From: Pseudomonas syringae | Lineage (GTDB): Bacteria > Pseudomonadota > Gammaproteobacteria > Pseudomonadales > Pseudomonadaceae | Direction of reading: 5' to 3' | NCBI RefSeq assembly: GCF_021606685.1 | Contig: NZ_WKCB01000026.1 | Location: forward strand, 1-61,236 | DNA: 61,236 nucleotides | Part shown: positions 16,372-27,090 of the stretch, in pieces | How positions within the stretch are numbered: position 1 is the stretch's first letter | How the letters are laid out: each line of letters opens with the position of its first letter | The notes under the pieces: generated by a model | Databases searched by the model: none | Told to the model about the DNA's origin: nothing | What the model saw: only the letters and a program-made list of their open reading frames with translations | Position numbers and translations under genes: made by a program

Positions 16372-17184
16372 TCACGGGGCCGTATCCTCCTCCTCGGTTG
16401 GCCCCTGGGATTGCGTCTGGGTCTGGCTCCACTCGGCGTCTTGCTTCTGCATCAGCGCAAACCAGTGCTGACGCATGAAGGTCACGTACGCCTCCGGGGC
16501 CTTGGCAAAATCCTTTTCATCGCCATAGCAACCCGGCAAGGGCAACTCGGTGCCCTGCTCCTTGTACTGGCTGACCAACGCCTGCTGGCCAGCCACGCTG
16601 CAGTCCTTGGGCAGCGGCATGCCGCGCAGTGCCCCGGCCTCTTCGTCCCACCAACTGGCACCGACCCGGTCGACACCCCGCAGACGGTATTTCTGCGACT
16701 TGCCCACATGCATGATCAGCTTGAATTCATTCGGGCTGACATCGCTGGTGCAGGTGCGCGAATAGCCCACGGTGGCCTGGGTGATGCCATCGCCACTCAG
16801 GTCGGTGACCTTGGTCGCGGCCATGTCGAAGCGCAGGGAGGCGTCGAACTCGCAATGCTGTACATCGTCGTAGAGCATCCACACGCGTTTGGGACGATTG
16901 CCATCCATCAGGTACTGGGCCGCGTACACAAATGCCGACTGGGTGCCGTCGTCATCGCGCTCGCTGACTTGCTCGGCGAGCACCAACAGGTTTTTGCCCT
17001 GGCGATCGTCCCAGGTGTACGCAGCGATCTGCCTGCCGCGTACTTCGACACCGTCCGGCACCTGGTCGATGCTGGTCAGCGCAACCGTCTCGTCGGCCCG
17101 CACCGTGGTGATGCACGCGACGCTCATCAACAACCCCATCAACACTGGCCGCAACTGGCCGCGTAAAAGCTGCACGCTATTCAT
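16372..17184 (-). CDS. Exported protein of unknown function
   Basis: A 270-residue protein with an N-terminal signal peptide (hydrophobic PVLMGLLMSVACITTVRA, cleavage likely after the Ala near residue 30). The mature part has a strand-rich pattern (QIAAYTWDDRQGKNLLVLAEQV) and a segment KVTDLSGDGITQATVGYS like the Asp/Gly loops of FG-GAP/VCBS-type repeats. A conserved-looking DVQHCEFDASLRFD and further cysteines suggest periplasmic disulfides. The tail (QTQTQSQGPTEEEDTAP) is low-complexity. It is divergent from the arn operon. I cannot assign a function or name its family with confidence. Confidence 0.75.
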   Translation of the reverse strand: MNSVQLLRGQLRPVLMGLLMSVACITTVRADETVALTSIDQVPDGVEVRGRQIAAYTWDDRQGKNLLVLAEQVSERDDDGTQSAFVYAAQYLMDGNRPKRVWMLYDDVQHCEFDASLRFDMAATKVTDLSGDGITQATVGYSRTCTSDVSPNEFKLIMHVGKSQKYRLRGVDRVGASWWDEEAGALRGMPLPKDCSVAGQQALVSQYKEQGTELPLPGCYGDEKDFAKAPEAYVTFMRQHWFALMQKQDAEWSQTQTQSQGPTEEEDTAP

Positions 17185-17597
17185 CCGACTACCCTGGCAA
17201 GAGACGGCTTACTTTACCGGCACTTGAGGCGCATTGCAGAGAAGATTGTTGAATAAAATTTATCGCCTGCGGGGCCCCTGCACCGTTGAACCAAACGGCC
17301 TACAGACCGTTCCTATTGCGCCAGGCAACTAGAGGCTTTAATGCCTTAGTTACTTAGCTGAACCCTAGCTGTCTACCTGCCAAATAAACGAGTTTTTCAT
17401 CTGCCTTTCATATCTGTTCCACATTTTTACGCTTAATCTTGATCGTGAAACTTCAGAGCAAACTGCGCTACACCGGCTAACCTGTTGATTATGCGTCACC
17501 TTTAGCGCCGTTTTTTTATCAGCGGGCACGATATACGCCCCATGATTGCTGCTGTTTTCAAGCGCCAAGTTGTTCTAACCCCCGAGGTCCTGAATCT
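17185..17597. other. 413-bp gap upstream of arn operon, no gene seen
   Basis: An AT-richer stretch holding the presumed promoters of the exported protein (- strand) and of the arn operon (+ strand). No convincing ORF, RNA gene or arnB fragment is visible. The only patterns I single out are the 11-bp-period TTTCAT repeat at 17395-17411 and a T7 run at 17512-17518. Confidence 0.6.
17395..17411 (+). promoter_or_regulatory. Direct repeat TTTCAT-N5-TTTCAT, possible response-regulator site
   Basis: Two identical hexamers start 11 bp apart (17395-17400 and 17406-17411), the spacing used by OmpR/PhoP/PmrA-family regulators. It lies about 190 bp before arnC. Control of arn genes by PmrAB, PhoPQ or ParRS is known in pseudomonads; that this repeat is such a site is inference, and the hexamer is not a textbook PmrA or PhoP box. 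Confidence 0.3.
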
Positions 17598-18629
17598 TTG
17601 AAACCCTACCCTATTCATTGTGTGTCGATCGTTATCCCGGTCTACAACGAACAAGAAAGCCTGCCTGAATTGCTCCGCCGCACACGCGCAGCCTGCAAGC
17701 AGCTGGCCTACGAATACGAAATCATCCTGGTGGATGACGGTAGCCGCGACAACTCGGCGCAACTGCTCGAAGACGCCGCCGCTGAAGACGGCAGCCACGT
17801 GGTCGCGGTGATCCTCAACCGCAACTACGGCCAACACGCGGCGATCATGGCCGGTTTCGAGCAGTGCCGGGGCGAGGTGGTGATTACCCTTGATGCCGAC
17901 CTGCAGAACCCGCCCGAAGAAATCCCGCGCCTGGTAGAGCAAGCTGCGCTGGGCTACGACGTGGTCGCCACGGTACGCAACAACCGCCAGGACTCGGCGT
18001 TTCGCCGCTGGCCTTCACGCCTGATCAACCTCGCCGTGCAACGGTCCACCGGCGTGGCCATGACCGACTACGGCTGCATGCTGCGGGCCTACCGCCGCAC
18101 CATCGTCGACGCCATGCTCGCCTGCCGTGAGCGCAGCACCTTTATCCCGATCCTGGCCAACGGCTTTGCCCGTCACACCACCGAGATCCTGGTGCACCAC
18201 GCCGAGCGTGAGCACGGCGAATCCAAATACAGCGCCATGCGCCTGATCAGCCTGATGTTCGACTTGCTGACCTGCATGACCACCACCCCGCTGCGCCTGC
18301 TGTCCATTGTCGGTTTCAGCCTGGCCGCACTCGGCATGCTGTTCGCCTTTGCGCTGATCGTGCTGCGCCTGGCCTTTGGCGCCGAATGGGCCGGCGACGG
18401 CATGTTCGTGCTGTTCGCGGTGCTGTTCGTGTTCACCGGCGGCCAGTTCATCGGCATGGGCCTGCTGGGTGAATACCTGGGACGCATGTACAGCGATGTG
18501 CGCGCTCGCCCTCGATTCTTTATTGAAAAAGTGCTGCGCAACCAACCGGCAGCGCCGGCTCCCGTGGTCGTCGTTGACGGCCTGACGTCCTCCCATACCT
18601 CTACTTCTTGCGATCAGGTCCAGTCATGA
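17598..18629 (+). CDS. arnC: Undecaprenyl-phosphate 4-deoxy-4-formamido-L-arabinose transferase
   Basis: A 343-residue GT2-family enzyme that transfers formylated L-Ara4N from UDP to undecaprenyl phosphate on the cytoplasmic face. Residues about 8-170 form the GT-A domain ([39 protein letters not shown]). Two TM helices lie at about 235-260 and 270-295, and the [25 protein letters not shown] tail is typical. It starts with TTG at 17598, supported by GAGGT 9 bases upstream and by the MKPYPI N-terminus I recall for P. aeruginosa ArnC. It is the first gene of the operon; its TGA overlaps the arnA ATG. Confidence 0.95.
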   Translation: MKPYPIHCVSIVIPVYNEQESLPELLRRTRAACKQLAYEYEIILVDDGSRDNSAQLLEDAAAEDGSHVVAVILNRNYGQHAAIMAGFEQCRGEVVITLDADLQNPPEEIPRLVEQAALGYDVVATVRNNRQDSAFRRWPSRLINLAVQRSTGVAMTDYGCMLRAYRRTIVDAMLACRERSTFIPILANGFARHTTEILVHHAEREHGESKYSAMRLISLMFDLLTCMTTTPLRLLSIVGFSLAALGMLFAFALIVLRLAFGAEWAGDGMFVLFAVLFVFTGGQFIGMGLLGEYLGRMYSDVRARPRFFIEKVLRNQPAAPAPVVVVDGLTSSHTSTSCDQVQS

Positions 18630-20617
18630 GTTCAAAAGCTGTTGTATTCGCCTACCACGATATTGGTTGTGCAGGCATTGAAGCGCTGCTCAATACGGGT
18701 TACGAAATTGCTGCCGTCTTCACCCATGCGGACGACCCCAAGGAAAACAATTTCTACGGCTCCGTCGCCCAACTGTGCGCACGCAACGGCATCCCGGTGC
18801 ATGCCCCGGAAGACGCCAACCACCCGCTGTGGGTCGAGCGTATCGCCAAGCTCAAGCCGGACTTCATCTTTTCTTTCTACTACCGCAACCTGCTGAGCGA
18901 CGAACTGCTGGCCACCGCCGGTAAGGGCGCGTTCAACCTGCACGGCTCGCTGCTGCCCAAATACCGTGGCCGCGCACCGGCCAACTGGGTGCTGGTCAAC
19001 GGTGAAACCGAAACCGGCGTGACCCTGCACCGCATGGTCAAGCGTGCCGACGCCGGGGCGATCCTGGCCCAGCAAACAGTCACCATCGAGCGCAGCGACA
19101 CCGGCCTGACCCTGCACGCCAAGCTGCGCGACGCCGCCAGCAACCTGCTGCGCGACGCCCTGCCGTCGCTGGCCGAAGGCAAACTGCCGGAAACCGCCCA
19201 GGACGAAAGCCAGGCCACCTACTTTGGCCGCCGTACCGCCGCGGATGGCAAGCTGGAGTGGAAGCAACCGGCTGAAGAACTGTTCAACCTGGTCCGCGCC
19301 GTGACGCAACCGTACCCGGGCGCCTTCTGCGCCGTGGGCGAGCACAAACTGATCGTGTGGCAAAGCGAAGTGGTCAAGGGCAACGAAGGCCTGGCGCCAG
19401 GCCGTGTGATCAGCGTCAACCCACTGCGCATTGCCTGCGGCGAAGACTCGCTGGTGATCCAGTTCGGCCAGCGCAACGACAACGGCCTGTACCTGGCCGG
19501 CCCGTCCCTGGCCAATGAACTCGGTTTGGTGGACGGTTCGGTGCTGCGCGGCGCCGAGTCGGGCCGCAAGCCGCGTCGTACGCGGGTGCTGATCCTCGGT
19601 GTGAACGGCTTTATCGGTAACCACCTGTCCGAGCGCCTGCTGCGTGACGACCGTTATGAAGTCTACGGCCTGGACATCGGCTCCGACGCCATCGAGCGCC
19701 TGCGCAGCCACCCGCACTTTCATTACGTGGAAGGCGACATCAGCATCCACACCGAGTGGATCGAGTACCACATCAAGAAGTGCGACGTGGTCTTGCCGCT
19801 CGTGGCCATCGCCACGCCGATCGAATACACCCGCAACCCGCTGCGCGTGTTCGAGCTGGACTTCGAAGAAAACCTCAAGCTGGTGCGCTACTGCGTCAAG
19901 TACAACAAGCGCGTGATCTTCCCGTCGACCTCCGAAGTCTATGGCATGAGCCAGGATAAGTACTTCGACGAAGACACCTCCAACCTGGTGGTGGGCCCGA
20001 TCAACAAGCAACGCTGGATCTACTCGGTGTCCAAGCAACTGCTGGACCGCGTGATCTGGGCTTACGGCGCCAAGGGCCTGAACTTCACCCTGTTCCGTCC
20101 GTTCAACTGGATGGGCCCGCGCCTGGACCGCCTGGATTCGGCCCGTATCGGCAGCTCCCGCGCGATCACCCAACTGATCCTGAACCTGGTGGAAGGCACC
20201 CCGATTCGCCTGTTCGACGGTGGCGAGCAGAAACGCTGCTTCACCGACATCGCCGACGGCATCGAAGCCCTGGCGCGCATCATCGATAACGACAACGATG
20301 CGTGCAACGGCCAGATCATCAACATCGGCAACCCGGAAAACGAAGCCAGTATCCGCCAGTTGGGCGAAGAGCTGCTGCGCCAGTTCGAAGCCCACCCACT
20401 GCGCAGCAACTTCCCGCCATTCGCCGGGTTCCGCGATGTCGAGAGCAAAGCGTTCTACGGCACTGGTTACCAGGATGTGGCGCACCGCAAGCCAAGCATC
20501 GCCAACGCCAAGCGCCTGCTGAACTGGGAGCCAACCGTAGAAATGAGCGAAACCATCGGCAACACGCTGGACTTCTTCTTGCGTGAAGCGATGCTCGAAA
20601 TCGCGGACAAGAAGTAA
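18626..20617 (+). CDS. arnA: Bifunctional UDP-L-Ara4N formyltransferase/UDP-glucuronate dehydrogenase
   Basis: A 663-residue two-domain enzyme. The N-terminal formyltransferase (about 1-300) has [19 protein letters not shown] with the catalytic His, and the Asp in KRADAGAIL. The C-terminal SDR decarboxylating dehydrogenase (about 315-655) has the NAD loop [25 protein letters not shown] and the Tyr-x3-Lys of [10 protein letters not shown]. It oxidatively decarboxylates UDP-glucuronate to UDP-Ara4O and formylates UDP-L-Ara4N. The step between these, ArnB transamination, has no gene in this operon. The ATG at 18626 overlaps the arnC stop by 4 bp. Confidence 0.96.
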   Translation: MSSKAVVFAYHDIGCAGIEALLNTGYEIAAVFTHADDPKENNFYGSVAQLCARNGIPVHAPEDANHPLWVERIAKLKPDFIFSFYYRNLLSDELLATAGKGAFNLHGSLLPKYRGRAPANWVLVNGETETGVTLHRMVKRADAGAILAQQTVTIERSDTGLTLHAKLRDAASNLLRDALPSLAEGKLPETAQDESQATYFGRRTAADGKLEWKQPAEELFNLVRAVTQPYPGAFCAVGEHKLIVWQSEVVKGNEGLAPGRVISVNPLRIACGEDSLVIQFGQRNDNGLYLAGPSLANELGLVDGSVLRGAESGRKPRRTRVLILGVNGFIGNHLSERLLRDDRYEVYGLDIGSDAIERLRSHPHFHYVEGDISIHTEWIEYHIKKCDVVLPLVAIATPIEYTRNPLRVFELDFEENLKLVRYCVKYNKRVIFPSTSEVYGMSQDKYFDEDTSNLVVGPINKQRWIYSVSKQLLDRVIWAYGAKGLNFTLFRPFNWMGPRLDRLDSARIGSSRAITQLILNLVEGTPIRLFDGGEQKRCFTDIADGIEALARIIDNDNDACNGQIINIGNPENEASIRQLGEELLRQFEAHPLRSNFPPFAGFRDVESKAFYGTGYQDVAHRKPSIANAKRLLNWEPTVEMSETIGNTLDFFLREAMLEIADKK

Positions 20618-21501
20618 TGCAGGCAGGTCTGCGCATCGACGTCGACACCTACCGTGGCACCCGTGAAGGGGTGCCACGGCTGCTCGACACCCTGGATGAA
20701 GCCGGGCTCAAAGCGACGTTCTTCTTCAGTGTCGGGCCGGATAACATGGGGCGCCACTTGTGGCGCCTGATCCGCCCGCAGTTCCTGTGGAAAATGCTGC
20801 GCTCCAACGCCGCCGGCCTGTATGGCTGGGACATTTTGCTGGCCGGCACCGCCTGGCCGGGCAAGCCGATCGGCCGTGACCTGGGGCATTTGATGCGCCA
20901 GGCCAAGGCCGCTGGGCATGAGGTTGGCTTGCACGCCTGGGATCACCATGGCTGGCAAGCCAATACCGGGCGCTGGAGCGAGGCCCAGTTGGTGGAGCAG
21001 ATTCGCCGCGGGGTCGACACCTTGAGTGACATCCTCGGTGAACGCGTCGACTGTTCGGCTGCCGCCGGTTGGCGCGCCGACGAGCGCGTGGTGCAGGCCA
21101 AGCAAGGGTTCAACTTTCGCTACAACAGCGATTGCCGGGGTACCAGCCTGTTTCGGCCGACATTGGCCGATGGCAGCGCCGGTACGCCACAAATTCCGGT
21201 AAACCTGCCGACCTTCGACGAAGTCGTCGGGCCGGTGGTGGCTGCCAACGACTTCAACCACTTCATACTTGACCGGTTTACCGCGTCGGCACTCAACGTC
21301 TACACGATCCACGCAGAAGTAGAAGGGATTCTGATGGCCAATGATTTTCGCCAGTTGCTCGCCCAGGCAGGGCAGCGCGGCATCGACTTCACCCCGCTGG
21401 GCGCGCTGTTGCCTGCCGACCTGACCACCCTGCCCCAGCAACAACTGGTGCGCGGCGCCCTGAGTGGCCGTGAAGGTTGGCTCGGAGTGCAACAGGCATG
21501 A
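20617..21501 (+). CDS. arnD: 4-deoxy-4-formamido-L-arabinose-phosphoundecaprenol deformylase
   Basis: A 294-residue polysaccharide-deacetylase-fold (NodB-like) enzyme that removes the formyl group from the undecaprenyl-linked sugar. Metal and catalytic motifs are visible: [10 protein letters not shown] at the N-terminus, and [14 protein letters not shown] around residues 103-116. The length equals that of known ArnD. Its ATG overlaps the arnA TAA by one base (TAATG), so translation is probably coupled, and its TGA overlaps the arnT ATG. Confidence 0.95.
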   Translation: MQAGLRIDVDTYRGTREGVPRLLDTLDEAGLKATFFFSVGPDNMGRHLWRLIRPQFLWKMLRSNAAGLYGWDILLAGTAWPGKPIGRDLGHLMRQAKAAGHEVGLHAWDHHGWQANTGRWSEAQLVEQIRRGVDTLSDILGERVDCSAAAGWRADERVVQAKQGFNFRYNSDCRGTSLFRPTLADGSAGTPQIPVNLPTFDEVVGPVVAANDFNHFILDRFTASALNVYTIHAEVEGILMANDFRQLLAQAGQRGIDFTPLGALLPADLTTLPQQQLVRGALSGREGWLGVQQA

Positions 21502-23153
21502 TCCGGCGCTGGGCATTGCCCCTGCTCCTGTTGGCCTTTGGCCTGTTTTACCTGGTGCCGCTGGCCACCCACGGCCTGTGGATTCCGGATGAAACCCGCT
21601 ATGCGCAGATCAGCCAGGAAATGCTGCTGACCGGCAAGTGGGCCTCGCCGCACTTCATGGGCATTCGCTACTTCGAGAAGCCGGCCGCCGGCTACTGGAT
21701 GATCGCGCTGGGCCAGGCGATCTTCGGCCAGAACCTGTTCGGCGTGCGCTTTGCCTCGGCCTTGAGCACCGGCTTGAGCATCCTGCTGGTGTACCTGGTG
21801 TCGCGCCGCCTGTGGAACGACCCGCAAAAAAGCCTGGTCAGCAGCGTGCTCTACATGAGTTTTGTCAGCGTCGCTGCGCTGGGCGGGTACGCCAACCTCG
21901 ATCCGCAGTTCACCTTTTGGGTGAACCTGACCGGCGTGGCGCTGTGGTTCTGTTTCGACTGCAAAACCCACAAGGGTCGCTTGGCCGCCTGGGCCGCACT
22001 GGGTTTTGCCTGCGGCATGGGCTTCATGACCAAGGGGTTTCTGGCGTGGCTGTTGCCGGTGTTGATCGCCCTGCCCTACGCGATCTGGCAAAAACGCTTT
22101 CGCGAACTGCTGGGCTACGGCCTGGTCGCCGTTGCGGTCGCGATTTTGGTCAGCTTGCCCTGGGCGCTGGCCGTGCACCTGCAAGAGCCAGACTACTGGA
22201 ACTTCTTTTTCTGGCACGAGCATATCCAGCGCTTTGCCGGCGAAGATGCGCAACACTCCGAACCACTCTGGTATTACCTGCCGCTGCTGGTGGTGTTCTG
22301 CCTGCCGTGGATGGCCCTGCTGCCCGCGACCTTCAAGCAGGCATGGCGCGACAAACGCAGCGCCAAAATCGGCTTTGTGCTGCTATGGCTGCTGATGCCA
22401 CTGGCGTTCTTCAGCCTGGCCAAAGGCAAGCTGCCCGCCTACATCATGCCGTGCCTGTTGCCCATGGCCTTGCTGATGGGCTCGACCCTGGCGGACAAAC
22501 GCGCCCAAGGCCGTGGCCGCGTCTTGCGCATCAACGGCTGGCTGAACCTGGTCCTGGGCGTGGTGGTTTTGCTCGCCCTGACGTGGTTCCAACTCAAGAA
22601 GCCCGTGTACGAGCACGATCATGAAACCCTCAGCCTGGTGCTGGTGTTCACCTTCCTGTTCGCCTGGATCATCGTCAACCTGCTGCAGGCTGCGCGGCCT
22701 CTGCAGGCGTGGGCCGCGCCGGCGATCGGCGGTTGGCTGCTGGTCGCGTTGCTGCCCGCCGCCCTGCCCCACTCGGTGGTGTACAACAAGACCCCGGATC
22801 AATTCATCATCGACCACCTGCCGGAGCTGCAACCCGCCGGCGCGCTGTTGAGCAATGACCTGGGCGCGGCGTCCGCCTTGTCGTGGCGCCTGCAACGCCC
22901 GGACGTGACGCTGTACAACACTGTCGGCGAAGTGAAATACGGCCTCGGCTACCCGGACGCCAGCCATCACAAGGTCGACACCCGGCACATCCGCAAGTGG
23001 ATGAACACGGCGCGCAAAAAAGGCTCGGTCGGCGTGGTGATGCGCGTAAAAGGTGACGACGAAATGGCCGAAGTGGCGTTGCTGCCCGCTGACGGTCAGC
23101 GCTATGAGCAAGGCAACCTGGTGATTCTGATCTTCCCGCAGGTTGCTCAATGA
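21498..23153 (+). CDS. arnT: Lipid A 4-amino-4-deoxy-L-arabinosyltransferase
   Basis: A 551-residue GT83 (GT-C fold) integral membrane enzyme that transfers L-Ara4N from undecaprenyl phosphate to lipid A phosphate at the periplasmic face, which lowers negative charge and polymyxin binding. The first periplasmic loop carries the catalytic Asp31 in [13 protein letters not shown] and Glu60-Lys61-Pro in [10 protein letters not shown], both expected for active ArnT. About twelve TM helices occupy the first 420 residues and a soluble periplasmic domain follows. The start is the ATG at 21498 within the arnD stop. A diverged paralogue follows ugd. Confidence 0.95.
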   Translation: MIRRWALPLLLLAFGLFYLVPLATHGLWIPDETRYAQISQEMLLTGKWASPHFMGIRYFEKPAAGYWMIALGQAIFGQNLFGVRFASALSTGLSILLVYLVSRRLWNDPQKSLVSSVLYMSFVSVAALGGYANLDPQFTFWVNLTGVALWFCFDCKTHKGRLAAWAALGFACGMGFMTKGFLAWLLPVLIALPYAIWQKRFRELLGYGLVAVAVAILVSLPWALAVHLQEPDYWNFFFWHEHIQRFAGEDAQHSEPLWYYLPLLVVFCLPWMALLPATFKQAWRDKRSAKIGFVLLWLLMPLAFFSLAKGKLPAYIMPCLLPMALLMGSTLADKRAQGRGRVLRINGWLNLVLGVVVLLALTWFQLKKPVYEHDHETLSLVLVFTFLFAWIIVNLLQAARPLQAWAAPAIGGWLLVALLPAALPHSVVYNKTPDQFIIDHLPELQPAGALLSNDLGAASALSWRLQRPDVTLYNTVGEVKYGLGYPDASHHKVDTRHIRKWMNTARKKGSVGVVMRVKGDDEMAEVALLPADGQRYEQGNLVILIFPQVAQ

Positions 23154-23497
23154 TCACCCTGCTGCTGTTGCTCGCCGCCTGCCTGCTGACCTGCATGGGC
23201 CAGGTGGCGCAGAAGTTCGCCGTAGAACGCTGGCGTGACCTGCCCGGCGGCTGGGCGCAGAAACTGCGCTCGCCGTGGCTGTGGGCGGCACTGCTGTGCC
23301 TGGGCCTGGGCCTGCTGGTGTGGTTGCTGGTGTTGCAGCGCCTGGAAGTCGGCATCGCCTACCCGATGCTCAGCCTGAACTTTGTGCTGGTCACGCTGGT
23401 GGCGCGCTTCGTGTTTCATGAGCCGATCGACCGCCGCCACTGGCTGGGCGTGGCGCTGGTGATTGCCGGCGTTGTGCTGCTGGGGCGCCACGTATGA
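23150..23497 (+). CDS. arnE: Undecaprenyl-P-L-Ara4N flippase subunit
   Basis: A 115-residue protein with four TM helices of the small-multidrug-resistance fold ([20 protein letters not shown] first helix; [25 protein letters not shown] third). With ArnF it flips the undecaprenyl-phosphate-linked L-Ara4N from the cytoplasmic to the periplasmic face for ArnT. The start overlaps the arnT stop by 4 bp and its own stop overlaps the arnF start by 4 bp. Confidence 0.93.
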   Translation: MITLLLLLAACLLTCMGQVAQKFAVERWRDLPGGWAQKLRSPWLWAALLCLGLGLLVWLLVLQRLEVGIAYPMLSLNFVLVTLVARFVFHEPIDRRHWLGVALVIAGVVLLGRHV

Positions 23498-23895
23498 GCC
23501 GCGCTACCGGCTTCGCCCTGGCGTTGGGCAGCGTGGCGCTGGTCAGCGCCGCCCAGTTGGGCATGCGCTGGAGCATGACGCGCTTGCCACTGCCCAACGA
23601 ATGGCTCAGCGCGCACATCGACCTCGGTGCCCTTGGCGTGGTGGCGCTCGCGATCTTCGCCTATGCGTTATCGATGCTGTGCTGGCTCGGCGCGCTCAAG
23701 CACCTGCCGCTGGGCCGGGCCTATTCGCTGCTGAGCATCAGCTACGCGCTGGTGTACCTGCTGGCCGCCAGCCTGCCGGTGTTCAACGAACCTTTTTCGC
23801 TGTCAAAAACCCTCGGGGTGGCCTTGGTCATCCTTGGGGTGCTGGTTATCAACTCTCGCCGTGCTAGCGCCGCAAGCCCCAGGAATGCCCCATGA
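23494..23895 (+). CDS. arnF: Undecaprenyl-P-L-Ara4N flippase subunit
   Basis: A 133-residue, four-TM partner of ArnE with the same SMR-like fold ([48 protein letters not shown]). The short polar tail ([14 protein letters not shown]) is variable in the family. ATGA overlaps occur with both the upstream arnE and downstream ugd genes, so the whole set is translationally coupled. Confidence 0.93.
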   Translation: MSRATGFALALGSVALVSAAQLGMRWSMTRLPLPNEWLSAHIDLGALGVVALAIFAYALSMLCWLGALKHLPLGRAYSLLSISYALVYLLAASLPVFNEPFSLSKTLGVALVILGVLVINSRRASAASPRNAP

Positions 23896-25271
23896 AAATC
23901 AGTGTATTTGGTAGTGGTTATGTCGGCCTGGTACAGGCCACTGTATTGGCCGAAGTCGGGCACGATGTCATCTGCATGGACGTCGACCAGCACAAGGTCA
24001 AACAGCTGCAACAAGGCCACGTGAGCATTTTCGAGCCTGGGCTGGCGGCCATGGTCAAGGAGAACCTGGAAAGCGGCCGCCTGCATTTCACCTTTGATGA
24101 AAAGCTTGCCGTCGAGCATGGCGAAGTACTCTTTATCGCCGTGGGCACCCCGTCGGATGAAGACGGCTCGGCCGACCTCAAATACGTACTGTCGGTGGGC
24201 GATGCCGTGGCCCGGCATCGGAGCGAACCGGTGATCCTGGTGGAAAAATCCACCGTACCGGTCGGTACCGGCGACACCCTGCGCGCCCACATCGAAAAAG
24301 CCTTGCGTGTGGCTGGCCGGCAGCTGGAATTCGATATCGTCTCCAACCCGGAGTTTCTCAAGGAAGGCTCGGCCGTTGCCGACTGCCGCCGCCCGGACCG
24401 CATCATCATCGGCTGCGAGCGCGAAGACGTGCGCGAGGTGATGCGTGAGCTCTACGCGCCCTTCAACCGCAACCACGACCGCATCATCTTCATGGACCTG
24501 CGCAGCGCAGAACTGACCAAGTACGCCGCCAACTGCATGCTGGCGACCAAGATCAGCTTTATCAACCAGATCGCCGAGCTGGCCGAGCACCTGGGGGCGG
24601 ACATCGAAGCCGTGCGCCTGGGCATCGGCGCCGACTCGCGCATCGGCTACCACTTCATCTACCCCGGTTGCGGCTACGGCGGCTCATGCTTTCCCAAGGA
24701 CATGCGCGCCCTGATCCACAGCGCCAAGCAGGCCAACTGCTCCAGCGACCTGCTCGAAGCCGTGGAAGCGATCAACCAGCGGCAAAAGAGCAAGCTGTTC
24801 GAACGGGTCAACGCGTTTTTCCAGGGCAACCTGCGCGGCAAGACCTTCGCCCTCTGGGGCCTGGCGTTCAAGCCCAACACCGACGACATGCGTGACGCGC
24901 CAAGCCGCGTGCTGATGGAAGCGCTGTGGGCTGCCGGCGCCAGTGTGCGGGCATTCGACCCGGAAGCCATGCAGGAAACCCAGCGCCTCTACGGCGACGA
25001 AACCCGCCTGATGCTGATGGGCACCCCGGAGTCCACGCTGGTGGGGGCTGACGCGCTGATCGTGTGCACGGAATGGCAGCAGTTCAAAGCGCCTGACTTC
25101 GACCTGATCCACCAGCGCCTGAACACCCCGGTGATCTTCGACGGGCGCAACCTGTATGACGGCGAGCGCCTGTCGCGCAAAGGCTTCCAGTACTTCCCGA
25201 TGGGCCGCGGGGATTCCTGCCAGTTGCCGATTCCCCAACAGCAATGGGTGCCACAGGTTGTGGAAGCCTGA
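23892..25271 (+). CDS. ugd: UDP-glucose 6-dehydrogenase
   Basis: A 459-residue NAD-dependent enzyme that makes UDP-glucuronate, the substrate of ArnA. The N-terminal Rossmann motif is [21 protein letters not shown]; the catalytic Cys266 is in [12 protein letters not shown]; the C-terminal domain contains [19 protein letters not shown] and [16 protein letters not shown]. It is the last named gene of the arn operon and its start overlaps the arnF stop by 4 bp. The product can also feed other polysaccharide pathways. Confidence 0.95.
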   Translation: MKISVFGSGYVGLVQATVLAEVGHDVICMDVDQHKVKQLQQGHVSIFEPGLAAMVKENLESGRLHFTFDEKLAVEHGEVLFIAVGTPSDEDGSADLKYVLSVGDAVARHRSEPVILVEKSTVPVGTGDTLRAHIEKALRVAGRQLEFDIVSNPEFLKEGSAVADCRRPDRIIIGCEREDVREVMRELYAPFNRNHDRIIFMDLRSAELTKYAANCMLATKISFINQIAELAEHLGADIEAVRLGIGADSRIGYHFIYPGCGYGGSCFPKDMRALIHSAKQANCSSDLLEAVEAINQRQKSKLFERVNAFFQGNLRGKTFALWGLAFKPNTDDMRDAPSRVLMEALWAAGASVRAFDPEAMQETQRLYGDETRLMLMGTPESTLVGADALIVCTEWQQFKAPDFDLIHQRLNTPVIFDGRNLYDGERLSRKGFQYFPMGRGDSCQLPIPQQQWVPQVVEA

Positions 25272-25274
25272 TAC

Positions 25275-26897
25275 GTGAACACCGCACAACCGCCGCTGCT
25301 AAGCCCTACGATCCGCCGCCAGTCCCTCGCCTTGGGCGTGCTGGCGTTGTTGCTGTTTATCGCCGGCAACTGGCACCAGGCGATCATCGGTTTCGACTCA
25401 CGTTTTGTGCTGTTTGCCCAGGAAATGCTGCGCCACGGGCCGGGGTTTTTCCCCACCACCTACGGCCAGCCTTACGCCGATTACCTCGCCACCTCAACCC
25501 TGCTGACCTGGCTGCTGTCGTTGCCGCTGGGCCAGGTCACCAGCCTGACGGCCTGGCTGCCCACGGCGATGGCCAGTGCGGTGATCGTGACCCTGGTGTA
25601 CCGCCTCACCGCGGCGCATTCCCAGCGCTGGGGCCTGCTGAGCATTGCGATACTGCTGCTGAGCAGTACCTTTATCAGCGAAACCCGCTCGGTGTCCCTC
25701 GATCAAATGCTCGCCGCCATTACCCTGGCGGTGTTCTACCTGGGCTATGCCCATGACCACTGGGGCGCGGGTAAACGCCTGCATTGGCTGTACCTCCTGC
25801 TGATCCTCGGTTTCGCGATTCGCGGGCCGATTGGCCTGGTCATTCCTACGGGCGTGCTGTGCAGCTATTACCTGGTCAACCGGCAGTGGCGCCCACTGTT
25901 CAGTTTTGGCTCGCTGGCCCTGGCGCTGCTGCTGGCGTGTGTCGGCTTGCTGCTACTGATGGCCAAGCTCAGTGGCGGTGAAAGCTTCATGCAGGACGTG
26001 ATCCGCATGCAGTTCCTGGGACGCATGGACGGTAGCGAAGGCAGCAGCGGCGTGCTGTATTACTTCACCAGCTCACTGGGCAACTACGCCATGGCCTACC
26101 CCATGGCGCTGTTGGTGCTGCTGGCGGTAGCTGCTGGTGGGCGGCGCGCGCCATCGCCCGCGTTGCAATTGGTGCTGTATTGCGCGGCCGCGGGCTTGCT
26201 GGTGATGCTCGGCCTGTCGATCCCGCAGGCCAAGAAGGCGCGTTATGTACTGCCGATGCTGCCCATGGCGGCGATCATTGCGGCGTATCCCTTCCATGTC
26301 ACCCAAGGCCGACTGTTTGCCGGGTTGCGGGGGCTGATGCTGGTTATCTGGACGGCGCTGCCAGCCCTCTTGATCGCTGCGTTGGTGGTCGCGCGCCACC
26401 ACTATCCGCAACCGTTGAGCCAGCTCGGGCTGGTGTTCGGCGTGCTCGGCGCGCTTCAGCTGGTGGCCCTGTTGGCGGCCTGCAGGAAGCGACTGCGGCC
26501 GCTGGCGCCGGCACTCGTCGCCGTGGTGGCGGTGTGGGCCACGTATATCGGCGTGGTCGAGCCGCTGCAACGCACGCTCTATGACACCCGCACCTTTACG
26601 CTGCAGGTGCACGACCAGGTACTGCAACAGCGCGCGCCGGTGGTGTTGCACGGTCTGGGCAAAGACGCCAAGGCGATCAAGTACATGGTCAACCTCGACT
26701 GTGACCAGGTCCCGCTGTTCACCCAGCAGCCGGCTGACCTCACCCCGCTGCAAGGGCCCGCCTGGCTGGTGATGAGCGAGGCGGATTTTGTCGCCTTGAA
26801 AGACCCGCGCTTTCGCACCCTCACCCCGACCCTGACCGGTGAGTTCGACAGAAACCCCTACGTATTACTGCACCTGGCCCAAACCCCGCGACCTTGA
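25275..26897 (+). CDS. ArnT-like GT-C membrane glycosyltransferase (paralogue)
   Basis: A 540-residue protein with about eleven TM helices in the first 430 residues and a C-terminal periplasmic domain, the same layout as ArnT. The first-loop motif reads GFDSRFVLFAQEM (Asp41 kept, the next Glu of ArnT replaced by Ser42), and the ArnT Glu-Lys-Pro segment is replaced by GQPYADY (64-70). It starts with GTG 3 bp after the ugd stop and so belongs to the operon. It may use another polyprenyl-linked sugar or acceptor, or modify ArnT activity; the role is unknown. I place it in the GT39/GT83-like superfamily. Confidence 0.8.
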   Translation: MNTAQPPLLSPTIRRQSLALGVLALLLFIAGNWHQAIIGFDSRFVLFAQEMLRHGPGFFPTTYGQPYADYLATSTLLTWLLSLPLGQVTSLTAWLPTAMASAVIVTLVYRLTAAHSQRWGLLSIAILLLSSTFISETRSVSLDQMLAAITLAVFYLGYAHDHWGAGKRLHWLYLLLILGFAIRGPIGLVIPTGVLCSYYLVNRQWRPLFSFGSLALALLLACVGLLLLMAKLSGGESFMQDVIRMQFLGRMDGSEGSSGVLYYFTSSLGNYAMAYPMALLVLLAVAAGGRRAPSPALQLVLYCAAAGLLVMLGLSIPQAKKARYVLPMLPMAAIIAAYPFHVTQGRLFAGLRGLMLVIWTALPALLIAALVVARHHYPQPLSQLGLVFGVLGALQLVALLAACRKRLRPLAPALVAVVAVWATYIGVVEPLQRTLYDTRTFTLQVHDQVLQQRAPVVLHGLGKDAKAIKYMVNLDCDQVPLFTQQPADLTPLQGPAWLVMSEADFVALKDPRFRTLTPTLTGEFDRNPYVLLHLAQTPRP

Positions 26898-26996
26898 CGC
26901 CTCCTGCGCAGAAAACTCCTACGTAGCTATGCGTAATGGCTGGTGCCATTTCTCTTTCCCGGCGACGGAACCCAACGGTAAACTCGATTGGCATGT

Positions 26997-27014
26997 GCGG
27001 TAGCCCTCTACCGC
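26997..27014. terminator. Hairpin after the arn operon
   Basis: Perfect 7-bp arms GCGGTAG (26997-27003) and CTACCGC (27008-27014) with a 4-base loop, 100 bp after the operon's last stop. A smaller hairpin AATGGC/GCCATT lies at 26935-26950. No T tract follows, so termination here is tentative. Confidence 0.35.
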
Positions 27015-27090
27015 CACGGGTTATGGATAACAACAAGGACGCGCTGAGCCGCCGTAGCCACTGCGGTTTACTGCATAAGAGGACGATGCC

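Noticed and set aside
18632..20677. 681-codon - strand open frame opposite arnA
   Set aside because: Antisense shadow; ArnA has intact catalytic motifs in both domains and operon overlaps on both sides.
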